From Maricaulis maris MCS10 (lineage in GTDB: Bacteria > Pseudomonadota > Alphaproteobacteria > Caulobacterales > Maricaulaceae), in the NCBI RefSeq assembly GCF_000014745.1, contig NC_008347.1, positions 992,001-1,056,000 of the forward strand: a stretch of 64,000 nucleotides of DNA, written 5' to 3'. The notes under the pieces were generated by a model. It was not told the origin of the DNA. It saw nothing but the letters and a program-made list of their open reading frames with translations, and did not search any database. Positions 9,007-17,999 of the stretch are shown in pieces (the stretch's first letter is position 1; each line of letters opens with the position of its first letter). The translations under genes and the position numbers were made by a program.

Positions 9007-9313
9007 CGGTAAGGTCCAATGGGCGTTGAAGTGGCCGGAAAATGGGGTGCCCAGAGCCGCGCATCAACGCCGCCCGATCACCCGCCGGACATCACGCCCG
9101 CGCTCTTGGCCGGGGTCATAGCGGGTACAGCCCGATCCGGCCAGTGCTGGCTGCGGTGAGGACGTGACACGGGAGCTTGTCATCCCTGATGGACGCCCTG
9201 CGAAGGCAGGGCGAAAGTCAGGGACCTAGCTGGTTGCAACATGTTGGTCCCCGCCTTGCGTCCGGCCTGCGCCGGACATCCAGCGGGGATGACAGCAGGG
9301 GAGAACCCCGCGT
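9007..9313. other. Intergenic region with one nested-hairpin repeat
   Basis: The gap separates the ABC-F gene and a secreted-protein gene, both on the minus strand. The 9179-9293 repeat occupies its right half. The left half should hold the ABC-F promoter, but no clear motif is seen and no gene is apparent. Confidence 0.6.
9179..9293. repeat. GTCATCCC nested-hairpin repeat, copy 2
   Basis: This 115-bp element has the same ends and internal hairpins as the copy at 707-822. The left internal hairpin reads GCCCTGCGAAGGCAGGGC and the right GTCCGGCCTGCGCCGGAC. The stems are kept although several bases differ from copy 1. It is nearly identical to the copy at 15785-15899. Confidence 0.9.
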
Positions 9314-10222
9314 CTAACTACGCACATCACCCCGATCGGCACCGCGCAGGAAAGCCAGCGCGGCAGCAAAGTCGCCGATTTCGATATAGTGGCTGGCGAC
9401 GATATTGCCGTGCCGGTCCATCAGCTCGATGCGGGCGGTTTCTCGCGGGTCTCGTGCCGCCATCGCGTCGGCGGCGGAGATCGGGAAGTCGAACAGGGTG
9501 GCGCTGTCTTCGCCGGCCAGGGTGGCGGCGGTGCGACCGGTATCGCGGCCACTGGCCCAGATGCGGGTCTGGGCAAAGCGGGGCGGGGTCCAGCGGGCCC
9601 AGGGGGCGTCGGTCGGGCCGGAATAACTCCCGCCCATGGTGGCGTCATACAGGGTTGGCTGGCGGTCCATGTCGCGCAGGACGAGAATGGCCGAGGTGGC
9701 GCGCTCGCTGCCGGGCAGGACAAGACTGAGCTGGCGCTGGCCTTCGCGGGTGGAAACACCGATCTTCAGATCGGCCTGGTCCTGGACGATCGACCAGACC
9801 GGCATGTCCGGCATGACACCGCGGCTGGAGGTCCAGGTGAAATGGGTGCCGGGGAAATCCATCGCCGGAATGCGGACCCAGCCGACAAAGCCCTCGACTA
9901 CGCGGTGTTGCAGGTCGCCCACCGCCGGGTCATTGCAGGCGATGCCGGCGGCCTGGCGTTGCAGCTCGCGGGTATAGTCGTCCAGCGCATGCAGGGAGAC
10001 GCCTTCGCGCAGCAAAAGGCCGCGCGCCTGCAGGCGGGCCGCGTCAAGGGCGGTGCGCTGGCTTTGGGTAAACAGTCCACAACGGGTGTCGACGGCCATG
10101 GCCAGCTGGCGCTCACCGAAAATGGCGGCGGCCGCGTCGTCGGCGAGGGCCGGCGCGGTCGCGCTGGCCAGCCCCAGACCGAGGCCCATTCCGAGACAGA
10201 GTGTTTTGACGAAGGCGTGCAT
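9314..10222 (-). CDS. Secreted protein of unknown function
   Basis: With the start at 10222 (MHAFVKTLCLGMG), the 302-residue protein opens with a clear signal peptide and an APALA-DD cleavage region. An upstream in-frame Met would only add six residues before the signal. The mature part has three cysteines, two of them near the N-terminus (RCGLF and GIACND), and a beta-rich C-terminal half with SYSGPTDAPWARWTPP and a closing GNIVASHYIEIGDF segment. I do not recognise the family. It lies downstream of the BcsB-like gene on the same strand, about 100 bp apart, separated by an inverted repeat. Confidence 0.7.
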   Translation of the reverse strand: MHAFVKTLCLGMGLGLGLASATAPALADDAAAAIFGERQLAMAVDTRCGLFTQSQRTALDAARLQARGLLLREGVSLHALDDYTRELQRQAAGIACNDPAVGDLQHRVVEGFVGWVRIPAMDFPGTHFTWTSSRGVMPDMPVWSIVQDQADLKIGVSTREGQRQLSLVLPGSERATSAILVLRDMDRQPTLYDATMGGSYSGPTDAPWARWTPPRFAQTRIWASGRDTGRTAATLAGEDSATLFDFPISAADAMAARDPRETARIELMDRHGNIVASHYIEIGDFAAALAFLRGADRGDVRS

Positions 10223-10293
10223 GACAGATCCCGTTTGCATGGATCCTGTCTAGCAGGGCGGGTTTGATGCCGCGTGAAGAAGGGTGGTTAATG

Positions 10294-10315
10294 CTTAGCG
10301 AATTCAATCGCTAAG
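10294..10315. promoter_or_regulatory. 8-bp inverted repeat between BcsB-like and secreted-protein genes
   Basis: CTTAGCGA and TCGCTAAG are perfect inverted arms around ATTCAA. The site is just downstream of the BcsB-like stop and about 70 bp upstream of the next gene's start. It could be an operator for the secreted-protein gene or a weak terminator hairpin. No T-run follows, so an operator seems slightly more likely. Confidence 0.4.
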
Positions 10316-10324
10316 ATTGATCCC

Positions 10325-12022
10325 TCACGCCTCGACGCGGACCCGCTTGCGACGTCCGAAGAAGCCCCGGATCAGCAGCAGGATGGCAGCTCCGAACAGC
10401 ACGAAAGCGGCGTCGCGGGTATGGTCGACGGCGAATTCCTGCACCCGTTCGTTCAGCGTCGGAGCGACGATGGCATAATCCAGCGCGGTGACGCCGCGGG
10501 CGCTCCATACGGCGGCCCGGCCTTCCAGCGCCGACCACAGGTTGGAGCGGGCGAGCGAGCGGCCGGCGGCTTCGAACGAGGCCTGGTCCGGCGCGGTCAG
10601 CGTCGCGATCCAGCGGCCATCCTGGGCCTGGTCACGGAACAGCGAGGCGACACCGATCCCGACTTCCGTGCCGACTTCGGCATCGGCGGCATCCGCATAG
10701 GCCGCCGCGGCCAGACGCATCAGGCCACGCTGGCCACGCGAGCGTTCGGCGGCGCGCAGGGCGGCGCGCAGCTCGGGCGGTGCATTGCGGTCGACGGCGG
10801 CGATCCGGGTCGAGGCCGGTCCGATGACCAGCAGGTTGTGATTGACCGGTGCGCTCTCGTCGGCATCGCCATACCAGGCATAGAGCCAGGCTTCGCCGCT
10901 GATCAGGGCAGCGCGGGCCAGCACGGACAGGGCGCCATGACGGTCGGCATCGAGGCGGGTCGAGAACTGGACGGCCGTGCGTGAGCCCTGGTCGGCGCTG
11001 AAGGGCAGACCGCTATCGGCAAAGGTACGCAAGTCGGCTTCGGTATGGACGCTGCGGGCATCGCGGATCTGGCGGGTGCCAAGGCGGGTCGCCGTCATGG
11101 CGTCGGCGGCAATGAAGCTGCGGTCATAGCCGACGAAGGAGCGCGCAGCCATCAAGCGTGCCGCGGCCGTGGCTTCGTCCAGATTGCGGCCGGTGATCAC
11201 CAGGTGCGGTACACCGTCATGACGGTAGGCGATCTCCGGACCGGAAGAGCGATCCCCCGAGCGCAGGGCGGCGCGGTCTTCGGCGGCCAGGCGGTCATTG
11301 TCGGCGATGCGGACAACCAGGTCGGCCTCATCGGCGTGGCTGGTGAAGAGCGGGACCTGGCCGGCACGCAGGGCCAGACCCTGGGCGACCAGGGCTTCCA
11401 GTGTCACCCGCTCGCGGCTGATATCGGTGATCAGGGCGATGCGGCGAGGCGCGGCGAAATCGGAGGCGAGGGCCGCTTCCAGTCCTTCCAGCGTCTCGAT
11501 CGGGGCGACCGGCTCGAGCGTCAGGCGCATTTGCGAGCGGCGGGCATCGACAATCCAGCCGGAAGCCGGCGTGTCGGTGGAGTAGGCAATCTCGAGCGTG
11601 TTCTGGCCGGGACGGAAATCGGCGGAGAAAAGGGCGAAACGGGCTTCGATCGGGCGGGCCTGCGGGCGGATTGTGATCGCCTCACCACCATTGATGGACA
11701 CATGGATCAGGCCGGCCGTGCCATCGCTGGCCGGACGGGCGGCGAGACGCAGCCAGGCTTCCGACGTGTCGACATGCGGCGGCAGGGAAAAGCGGATTTC
11801 AGTGCGTTCGCGCGAGGTTGAGAGGATGAAGGCATCGCCACCACCGTCGAGATCGGCGAGACTGCGTTCTTCCGTGTTGACGGGAATCGCGTCAAGCGCC
11901 TGCACATGTGTGCTATCAGCTTGAGCGGTGTCTGATGTTGATGACGGCCCCCAAGCCGCCAAGGCACCCGACGCAACGATAGCCATAGCGGCGACCGCAG
12001 ACGACAATACTCGTACAAACAT
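10325..12022 (-). CDS. BcsB-like periplasmic membrane-anchored protein
   Basis: The ATG at 12022 (MFVRVLSSAVAAM) gives 565 residues with a signal peptide. The body resembles the cellulose synthase regulatory subunit BcsB: beta-sandwich carbohydrate-binding-like segments (RFSLPPHVDTSEAWLRL, then VSINGGEAITI) alternate with flavodoxin-like segments (LITDISRERVTLEAL and HLVITGRNLDEATAAARL). A C-terminal helix (AAFVLFGAAILLLIRGFF) is followed by a basic RRKRVR tail that anchors it in the inner membrane. BcsB normally guides polysaccharide leaving BcsA, but no BcsA-type synthase lies in this window. It may serve another exopolysaccharide machine encoded elsewhere. Confidence 0.65.
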   Translation of the reverse strand: MFVRVLSSAVAAMAIVASGALAAWGPSSTSDTAQADSTHVQALDAIPVNTEERSLADLDGGGDAFILSTSRERTEIRFSLPPHVDTSEAWLRLAARPASDGTAGLIHVSINGGEAITIRPQARPIEARFALFSADFRPGQNTLEIAYSTDTPASGWIVDARRSQMRLTLEPVAPIETLEGLEAALASDFAAPRRIALITDISRERVTLEALVAQGLALRAGQVPLFTSHADEADLVVRIADNDRLAAEDRAALRSGDRSSGPEIAYRHDGVPHLVITGRNLDEATAAARLMAARSFVGYDRSFIAADAMTATRLGTRQIRDARSVHTEADLRTFADSGLPFSADQGSRTAVQFSTRLDADRHGALSVLARAALISGEAWLYAWYGDADESAPVNHNLLVIGPASTRIAAVDRNAPPELRAALRAAERSRGQRGLMRLAAAAYADAADAEVGTEVGIGVASLFRDQAQDGRWIATLTAPDQASFEAAGRSLARSNLWSALEGRAAVWSARGVTALDYAIVAPTLNERVQEFAVDHTRDAAFVLFGAAILLLIRGFFGRRKRVRVEA

Positions 12023-12079
12023 GAAACGCTCCCTCACCCGTTTACAAACTATTAAGCAATTGGGCTGCCAGCAATCGAA

Positions 12080-12418
12080 ATGAGTGTGCTGAAGACGAAA
12101 TTCTGGGTGGACGCCTTGATTCGCAGGGCTGAATTGGGGTTGGCGTCGGTTTATGTGATTCGCCGGGGAGACGAAGATGCAGGGTCGGTGCTCGTAAAGG
12201 TGGTGGTCGACCGGTCTCTGGCACAGCTTTATGTCCCGGCACGGGACGATCAGGGTGAACGGGTCTGGAGTCGGCGAGCCGAGACCGACGAGGCCAGTCT
12301 GGATGCGTGGTGCCACAAGCGGGCGGATCAGGACCCGGATCTTTGGGTGATCGAAATCGAGGACCGTCACGGTCGGCATTTTCTGACCGAACCGGTCGAA
12401 TTGCCCGGTCCGGGGTAG
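12080..12418 (+). CDS. DUF1491 family protein
   Basis: This 112-residue cytoplasmic protein matches the alphaproteobacterial DUF1491 pattern: KFWVDALIRRAEL near the N-terminus, VIRRGDEDAGSVLVKV, RVWSRRAE, and the closing DPDLWVIEIEDRHGRHFL. The molecular function of this family is unknown. It is divergent from the BcsB-like gene with a 57-bp gap. Confidence 0.85.
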   Translation: MSVLKTKFWVDALIRRAELGLASVYVIRRGDEDAGSVLVKVVVDRSLAQLYVPARDDQGERVWSRRAETDEASLDAWCHKRADQDPDLWVIEIEDRHGRHFLTEPVELPGPG

Positions 12419-12483
12419 CCAATCCTTAAGGGGATGGCGCTAGGTTGTGGATTGCAAACCGTTCTACTAGCTCCGAGTCCGTC

Positions 12484-12873
12484 ATGTTGTTCCTGTTCAA
12501 CGATGTCGTGTTCGACCTGGGCGACCTGCAGTCCATTCTGAAGGCCGACCAGTTGCCGCTTACACCGGCGCAGGTCGAATCCCTGACCGCCGCCCAGCTG
12601 AACAGCCTGGTGCGTGAGGCCGTGTTCGCCAATCCAGATATCGCCCATTCGCGACCCGACCAGGTGCAGTACATCATGGCCCTGATCAGCGTCGTTGCGC
12701 CGGGTGCCAATGCCTTGCTGGCGGTTCGGGCGGACGGCGCTGCAAGCGCCGCCGATGTTGGCCTGCGCTATGCCAATGTCTCGATGACCACGCTGGCCTC
12801 GCTCTGGCGCGACCAGACCAATGGTGAACTGACCGCCCACCAGATCAATGACCAGGTCTGGCTTGCCGCGTGA
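12484..12873 (+). CDS. Conserved hypothetical protein
   Basis: The 129-residue protein (start MLFLFNDVVFDLGD) has no signal peptide or membrane segment that I can see, and is predicted mostly helical. I placed the start at ATG 12484 because the upstream codons encode an unlikely serine-rich lead. The family is not recognised. It lies 65 bases after DUF1491 and 64 bases before prfC on the same strand, so it may share transcription with either. Confidence 0.65.
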   Translation: MLFLFNDVVFDLGDLQSILKADQLPLTPAQVESLTAAQLNSLVREAVFANPDIAHSRPDQVQYIMALISVVAPGANALLAVRADGAASAADVGLRYANVSMTTLASLWRDQTNGELTAHQINDQVWLAA

Positions 12874-12937
12874 GGTGGCTTGCCTAGCGGGGCGGTAACA
12901 GGGTAACCGGACGGCTTGCATCACCTGTGAGCCCATC

Positions 12938-14566
12938 ATGACGACCCCGACTTCAGACGCTCCGGCCCTGACTTCTCACGCTCCGGAATGGGCGCGCCGC
13001 CGTTCTTTCGCGATCATCTCCCACCCCGATGCCGGTAAGACCACGCTGACCGAGACACTCCTGCTGTCTGCCGGCGCGATCCGGCTGGCCGGTCAGGTGC
13101 GGGCACGCGGTGAAAACCGCCGCACCCAGTCGGACTGGATGAAGATCGAGCAGGAGCGCGGCATTTCGGTCTCGGCCTCGGTGATGACATTCGAGCACCG
13201 GGCCCTGCTCTTCAACCTGCTGGACACGCCGGGCCACGAGGACTTTTCCGAGGACACCTACCGCACGCTCACCGCGGCCGATAGCGCCATCATGGTGCTC
13301 GACGCCGCCAAGGGCGTCGAGCCGCGGACCCTGAAACTGGTCGAGGTCTGCCGCTTGCGTGACATCCCGATCGTCACCTTCATCAACAAGATGGACCGCG
13401 AGGCGCTTGATCCGGTCGACCTCTTGGAAGACATCCAGGACAAGCTGGCGCTGGACACCGTGCCGATGCAATGGCCGTCCGGTTCCGGTAACCGCTTCAA
13501 GGGCGTGCTCGATCTGAAGACGCGCGAACTGGTCGGTTATCAAAAACCCTCCGATGATCGCGACCCGACCGAGGCCAGCCCGCGCTGGGCGCTGGAGGGA
13601 GACGAAATCCTCGAACATATCTCCGCCGAGGAACAGGCCGAGCTGGACGAGGGTGCCGAAGTGGCGTCCGAACTCTGCCCGGCCTTCAAGATGCAGAGCT
13701 TCCTGGAAGGACATATGACGCCGGTCTTCTTCGGCTCGGCCCTGCGTGGCTTTGGCGTGCGCGAACTGCTGGACGGGCTGGCCGACATAATTCCGGGTCC
13801 GGCGGCCATGCCGGCGATCAGGAATGGCCAGGCGGTGGAACTGGAGCCGGGCGGCAAGGAAGTTGCCGGTTTCGTGTTCAAGGTGCAGGCCAATATGGAC
13901 CCCAATCACCGTGACCGGGTTGCCTTCGTGCGCCTGTGTTCCGGCGTGTTCAAACGCGGCATGAAGCTGAAGACCGAGGCCGGCAAACAGCTGACAGTCT
14001 CTTCGCCCATCCTGTTCTTCGCCCAGGATCGCGAGATCGCTGACGAGGCCTTTGCCGGTGATGTGATGGGTGTGCCCAATCACGGAACCTTGCGGGTCGG
14101 TGACAGCCTGTCGGAAAGCGGCAAGCTGCGCTTCTCCGGCATTCCGAACTTTGCGCCGGAAATCCTGCGCCGGGCCCGTCTCGCTGATCCGCTGAAAGCC
14201 AAACACCTCAAAAAGGCACTGGAAAGCCTCGCCGAGGAGGGCGTCACCCAGCTCTTCCGTCCGACCCTGGGCGGCGATTTCATCGTCGGTGCCGTCGGCG
14301 CGCTGCAGATCGATGTGATGCGCGAGCGTGTGGCGGCCGAATACGGTCTCGAGGTCGATTTCGAGCCGGCGCCCTATGACACGGCCCGCTGGCTCAGCGG
14401 TGACCGCGTCAAGATCGAGGAATTCGCCGACCGTCACAAATCGGCGATGGCCGAGGATATCAATGGTGACCCGGTCTTCCTCGCCAAATCGGCCTGGGAA
14501 GTCTCCTATTCCGAGGAGAAATTCCCCGACCTGACCTTCCACCGCGCCAAGGAGCGGTCCGCATGA
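12938..14566 (+). CDS. prfC: Peptide chain release factor 3 (RF3)
   Basis: The 542-residue GTPase recycles RF1/RF2 from the ribosome after termination. The P-loop is HPDAGKTT (residues 29-36), followed by GERGISVSASV-type switch I sequence, DTPGHEDFSEDTYRTL (G3) and NKMDRE (G4). The RF3 hallmark SDWMKIEQERGISV is present, which separates it from EF-G and EF-Tu. Length is close to that of E. coli RF3. Its last four bases (ATGA) are the start of the MscS gene, so the two are translationally coupled. Confidence 0.95.
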   Translation: MTTPTSDAPALTSHAPEWARRRSFAIISHPDAGKTTLTETLLLSAGAIRLAGQVRARGENRRTQSDWMKIEQERGISVSASVMTFEHRALLFNLLDTPGHEDFSEDTYRTLTAADSAIMVLDAAKGVEPRTLKLVEVCRLRDIPIVTFINKMDREALDPVDLLEDIQDKLALDTVPMQWPSGSGNRFKGVLDLKTRELVGYQKPSDDRDPTEASPRWALEGDEILEHISAEEQAELDEGAEVASELCPAFKMQSFLEGHMTPVFFGSALRGFGVRELLDGLADIIPGPAAMPAIRNGQAVELEPGGKEVAGFVFKVQANMDPNHRDRVAFVRLCSGVFKRGMKLKTEAGKQLTVSSPILFFAQDREIADEAFAGDVMGVPNHGTLRVGDSLSESGKLRFSGIPNFAPEILRRARLADPLKAKHLKKALESLAEEGVTQLFRPTLGGDFIVGAVGALQIDVMRERVAAEYGLEVDFEPAPYDTARWLSGDRVKIEEFADRHKSAMAEDINGDPVFLAKSAWEVSYSEEKFPDLTFHRAKERSA

Positions 14567-15765
14567 CGAGAAACGCACCGGCGATGTCGACCGAGGACAG
14601 CCTGACCGGCCAGGCCAGCGAGCTCTGGGGCATCGCCATCGATGTCTGGAATTCCTCCTTTCTCGGTGTCAGCATCGGCCAGGGCCTGCTGGCACTGACC
14701 ATCGTTCTGATCGGCTTTGTCGCCCGAGGCATGATCGCCCGTTGGCTTGTCGGGGCGCTGAAGCGTCTGGCCGAGAAGACCCAGACCGGATTCGACGACG
14801 CCGTGGTCGACGCGATAGCCGGGCCGATGAAACTGGTCCCGGTGATCATCTCGCTGTTTTTCGCGCTGAACATCCTGCAGATCGGAGCCGAGGGTGCCGT
14901 CCGCGGGCATCAATTCGTCCAGTCGCTGGTCGTGATCGCCCTGTTCTGGGCCCTGCACAATGCAGTCGGTCCGCTGTCGCACGCCCTGAAGGGGCTGCGC
15001 AACGCGCTGACGCCGGTGATGGTCGACTGGATGACCAAGGCCTTGCGGATCGTCTTCATGGTGGTTGGCGCGGCGGCCGTGTTGCAGGTCTGGGATATCC
15101 CGGTTGCCGGCATCGTCGCGGGTCTCGGCCTGTTCGGCGTGGCCATCGGCCTCGGCGCCCAGGACCTGTTCAAGAACCTGATCGCCGGCATTCTGATCCT
15201 GACCGAAAAGCGCTTCCTGCCCGGTGACTGGGTCAAGGTGGACGGGATCGTCGAAGGCACGGTCGAGGAAATCAATTTCCGCTCCACCGTCGTGCGCCGT
15301 TTCGACAAGGGCCCGGTCTATGTCCCCAACTCGAAACTGTCCGACAATGCGGTGACCAATTTCACCCGCATGACCCATCGCCGCACCTACTGGATCATCG
15401 GCGTGCGCTATGACACGACCTCAGACCAGTTGCGCGAGATCCGTGACAAGGTGCTGGGCTATGTCCAGAGCCATCCCGAATACGCCCAGGCGCCGGAGGT
15501 TTCGACCTTCATGCGGGTCGACAGTTTCGGCCCGTCCTCGATCGATTTCATGCTGTATTGCTTCACCAAGACCACCAATTGGGGAGAATGGCTGCGCCTG
15601 AAGGAGGATCTCGCCTTCTTCATCAAGGATACCGTCGAAGCCGCCGGCACCGAATTCGCCTTCCCCTCGACCAGTGTCTATGTGGAAGGCGGCGCCGAGG
15701 TGTTTTCGCCGCCCGGTGATGATGGCGCGAAAGCCGTGCTGGCGAGCGAGGCTGGCAAGGGTTGA
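14563..15765 (+). CDS. Small-conductance mechanosensitive channel (MscS family)
   Basis: This 400-residue inner-membrane channel opens under tension to release solutes. Hydrophobic helices run at about residues 35-60, 85-105, 115-135 and 155-185. The pore-lining TM3 is rich in Gly and Ala (VAGIVAGLGLFGVAIGLGAQ), and the beta domain follows with FRSTVVRRFDKGPVYVPNS. The extra N-terminal helix makes it longer than E. coli MscS (286 residues), as is usual for YbdG/YnaI-like members. It is coupled to prfC by an ATGA overlap, and a nested-hairpin repeat follows the stop by 19 bases. Confidence 0.9.
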   Translation: MTRNAPAMSTEDSLTGQASELWGIAIDVWNSSFLGVSIGQGLLALTIVLIGFVARGMIARWLVGALKRLAEKTQTGFDDAVVDAIAGPMKLVPVIISLFFALNILQIGAEGAVRGHQFVQSLVVIALFWALHNAVGPLSHALKGLRNALTPVMVDWMTKALRIVFMVVGAAAVLQVWDIPVAGIVAGLGLFGVAIGLGAQDLFKNLIAGILILTEKRFLPGDWVKVDGIVEGTVEEINFRSTVVRRFDKGPVYVPNSKLSDNAVTNFTRMTHRRTYWIIGVRYDTTSDQLREIRDKVLGYVQSHPEYAQAPEVSTFMRVDSFGPSSIDFMLYCFTKTTNWGEWLRLKEDLAFFIKDTVEAAGTEFAFPSTSVYVEGGAEVFSPPGDDGAKAVLASEAGKG

Positions 15766-15784
15766 AGCAGTGTATTGGCGGATT

Positions 15785-15899
15785 GTCATCCCTGATGGAC
15801 GCCTTGCGAAGGCAGGGCGAAAGTCAGGGACCTAGCTGATGGCAACATGTTGGTCCCCGCCTTGCGTCCGGCCTTCGCCGGACATCCAGCGGGGATGAC
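15785..15899. repeat. GTCATCCC nested-hairpin repeat, copy 3
   Basis: This 115-bp element lies between the convergent MscS and 157-residue protein genes. It is almost identical to the copy at 9179-9293, including the middle GCAACATGTTGGTCCC segment. The position between two stop codons would suit a bidirectional 3' hairpin. Confidence 0.9.
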
Positions 15900-15916
15900 A
15901 AGGTGTTGGGACGGCT

Positions 15917-16390
15917 TTACCCCTTTGGCAAAAGCCCCGCTTCTCGCCGCAAGGCCTGCGCAATCCCGGCATTGAGTTGCCAGTCCAGGTCCGGCACCAC
16001 GTCCGGTATCGCGCCCCAGGCCTCCAGGAAACTCGACCGGGCGGCGTTCAATTGCTGATGCAGGAGCGCCACGCCCGGATCATCAGCATCGAGTCCTGCC
16101 GCCCTGGCCCAGCTGGCCAGATCCACGGCATCGGCCAGCTCACCAAACCCGCGTCCGATCAACACCAGCGCCAGGATGGCGTCGGCGGTACCCAGATCGC
16201 CATACTCGTCGAACACGGTCACCCGGAGCGATGGCAAGGTCTCGCTGTGGACGAGGATGTCGACGGCGTCGCTGTGAAGCACGGCAAAGTCGGAAGGCGC
16301 AATCTCGAAACGGAGGCCGGCTTCGGCGAGCCAGGTGTCCAGCTGCGCCATTGCGCGGGTTGCGATGTCTGGGTGGAAGGGCTCGGGCAT
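15917..16390 (-). CDS. Hypothetical protein, 157 residues
   Basis: The start is placed at 16390 (MPEPFHPDIATRAMAQLD). The longer frame overlapping the DUF2336 gene encodes an implausible Pro/Thr/Ser-rich lead. The protein is acidic, soluble and has no motif I recognise. The centre SLRVTVFDEYGDLGTADAIL and a C-terminal PDLDWQLNAGIAQALRREAG helix are the most structured-looking parts. It sits 43 bases downstream of the DUF2336 gene on the same strand, so it is probably in one transcript with it. Confidence 0.6.
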   Translation of the reverse strand: MPEPFHPDIATRAMAQLDTWLAEAGLRFEIAPSDFAVLHSDAVDILVHSETLPSLRVTVFDEYGDLGTADAILALVLIGRGFGELADAVDLASWARAAGLDADDPGVALLHQQLNAARSSFLEAWGAIPDVVPDLDWQLNAGIAQALRREAGLLPKG

Positions 16391-16433
16391 GCCGAAAGAC
16401 TGGCATGTGCCCGACGGTCGGGGAAGGGTTTGC

Positions 16434-17516
16434 CTAAGCCGCCATGTCCCGGCGCATGCGCCAGAAACGCATGGCCCGGGCGGCGTCGTCGGCGGTGACC
16501 TTGTCGTAGAGCTGGCCGAGTTCGCGGGCGTCGCGGAAGGCATCGTCGGAATTCTTGTGGCGCAGCACGGCCAGGGTGACGAAGAGCGCCTTGTCGAAGC
16601 CGGCGGATTTGCAGATCAGGGCCAGCGGATCAATGCTGTCCTGCTCGAGGGCACGCTTGGCGGCGATGTAGTCGACGCCGGTCATTTCGGCGAAGACGAC
16701 ATGGCATTTGACGCTGTCACCCTCGCGCAGGAGGCGGGCCAGCAGGGCGCCGTCGAGCTTTTTGCGCATGGCCATCGAGCGCACGAATTTTTGCGCCTCC
16801 TCGACGGCCTTGTCCTGCTGCAAACGGGCGGCAAGGCGAGCCTTGGAGACCGCCATGGCCTGGTCGATGATGGCCGGGTCGACGCTGTCAAAACGTTCCA
16901 TGATGTGGTCGCGCAGGTGATTGCGCACGGTCAGCATCATGTCGGCGAGAATGTCGTTGGGCGTGTCCTTGCGCTTGACCAGCGGGCCCTGCAGGACTTC
17001 CGAATTCTCGGCGCGTTCCGACACGGTCTCGTAGGTCTCGCGCGACAGCTGGGCGCCGTCATTCGAGATCAGGGTGGCGACGGTCTCATCGTCACCACGG
17101 CGCACGATGGTGTCGGACAGGCGTTCGGACACGGCGTCGCGCTTTGACATCGCCTTCAGGTGATCCTGCCCGCTCTTCTCGGCGATCGAGAGCAGATCGT
17201 CTTCCGACAGGACCGAGGATTGCGACAGCATCGGGCCGGCGACCTCGATCGCGTCCTGGGCCAGTTTCAGCACCAGGCCGCGCGGCGCCAGGGGGGTTCC
17301 GGAAAAGCGTTGTGACAATTCCTCGCGGGCATCGACGGCAGTCTGTTCGGCGAGTGCGGAGAGCACGTCGTCGAACCGGCCGGACACGGCGCTGTCTCGC
17401 TCAGGCGTCTCCTCGAAGAAGAGATCGGTCACTTCGCGCAACAGGGTGCGCCGACGGTCACTCGATTTCTCGCGTGCCAGATCGACGAGGGTGTTGAGCT
17501 TGCTGATGACCGCCAT
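16434..17516 (-). CDS. DUF2336 domain protein
   Basis: The ATG at 17516 (MAVISKLNTLVDLAREKSS) has a GGAG ribosome site about 8 bases upstream, so I prefer it to the longer frame. The 360-residue protein is almost entirely helical, with repeated acidic/basic segments typical of the alphaproteobacterial DUF2336 family (DRRRTLLREVTDLFFE, then TLISNDGAQLSRETYETVSE). The family is thought of as HEAT-like helical repeats, but its function is unknown. No membrane segment is seen. Confidence 0.8.
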   Translation of the reverse strand: MAVISKLNTLVDLAREKSSDRRRTLLREVTDLFFEETPERDSAVSGRFDDVLSALAEQTAVDAREELSQRFSGTPLAPRGLVLKLAQDAIEVAGPMLSQSSVLSEDDLLSIAEKSGQDHLKAMSKRDAVSERLSDTIVRRGDDETVATLISNDGAQLSRETYETVSERAENSEVLQGPLVKRKDTPNDILADMMLTVRNHLRDHIMERFDSVDPAIIDQAMAVSKARLAARLQQDKAVEEAQKFVRSMAMRKKLDGALLARLLREGDSVKCHVVFAEMTGVDYIAAKRALEQDSIDPLALICKSAGFDKALFVTLAVLRHKNSDDAFRDARELGQLYDKVTADDAARAMRFWRMRRDMAA

Positions 17517-17615
17517 GTCGGACTCCAAACGGAACAGGGGCAAAGTGTGCGGGGTGCGGGTAAAAAAATCGTGCGGCGGATGGTTCAAATTGTTCAGGTG
17601 TGGCGAATTGCCCGG

Positions 17616-17999
17616 TCAATGCGGTCCGTCCAGGGTCGCCCGCAGGGCCGGAATTTCACGATCGCTGGGAGGCCGTTCGGCGGCGGCATCGATCCGGCTT
17701 GCGATCGCCTGCGACAAGCCGGTGACGCGACCCGGCGCCGGGTAGGGGGTCGGGGCGGCAGATAACAGGCTGCAGGCGGGCTCGGATCCTGTCAGTTCGG
17801 CCCGCGTCCAGACCCAGGACTGGCAGGTCCCGTCGGCGTCGCACAGGGCGGCGCAGGCGCGCGGGGTCAGGCTGTCGGCGGCGAGGGTCTGATAGACCGC
17901 TCCGCGGCGGGCATGGCCATGCAGTACGTCATCGGCGACAGCCGGTGTGACGGCGAGACCGGCCAGGACCAGCACTGCGACCAGGCCGCGTCCGGTCAT
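17616..17999 (-). CDS. Secreted PAN/Apple-domain protein
   Basis: The 127-residue protein has a signal peptide (VAVLVLAGLAVTPAVADD) and a small cysteine module with RACAALCDADGTCQSWVW, the PAN_4 pattern in which two disulfides hold the fold. PAN domains bind proteins or carbohydrates, and here it would act in the periplasm or outside. Its ATG overlaps the TGA of the GGDEF-EAL gene by four bases (17996-17999), so the two are co-translated. It may be a partner in c-di-GMP-controlled surface behaviour (inference). Confidence 0.75.
   Translation of the reverse strand: MTGRGLVAVLVLAGLAVTPAVADDVLHGHARRGAVYQTLAADSLTPRACAALCDADGTCQSWVWTRAELTGSEPACSLLSAAPTPYPAPGRVTGLSQAIASRIDAAAERPPSDREIPALRATLDGPH

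Noticed and set aside
12953-14578. 541-residue minus-strand frame opposite prfC
   Set aside because: Shadow frame. RF3 motifs on the + strand are unambiguous.
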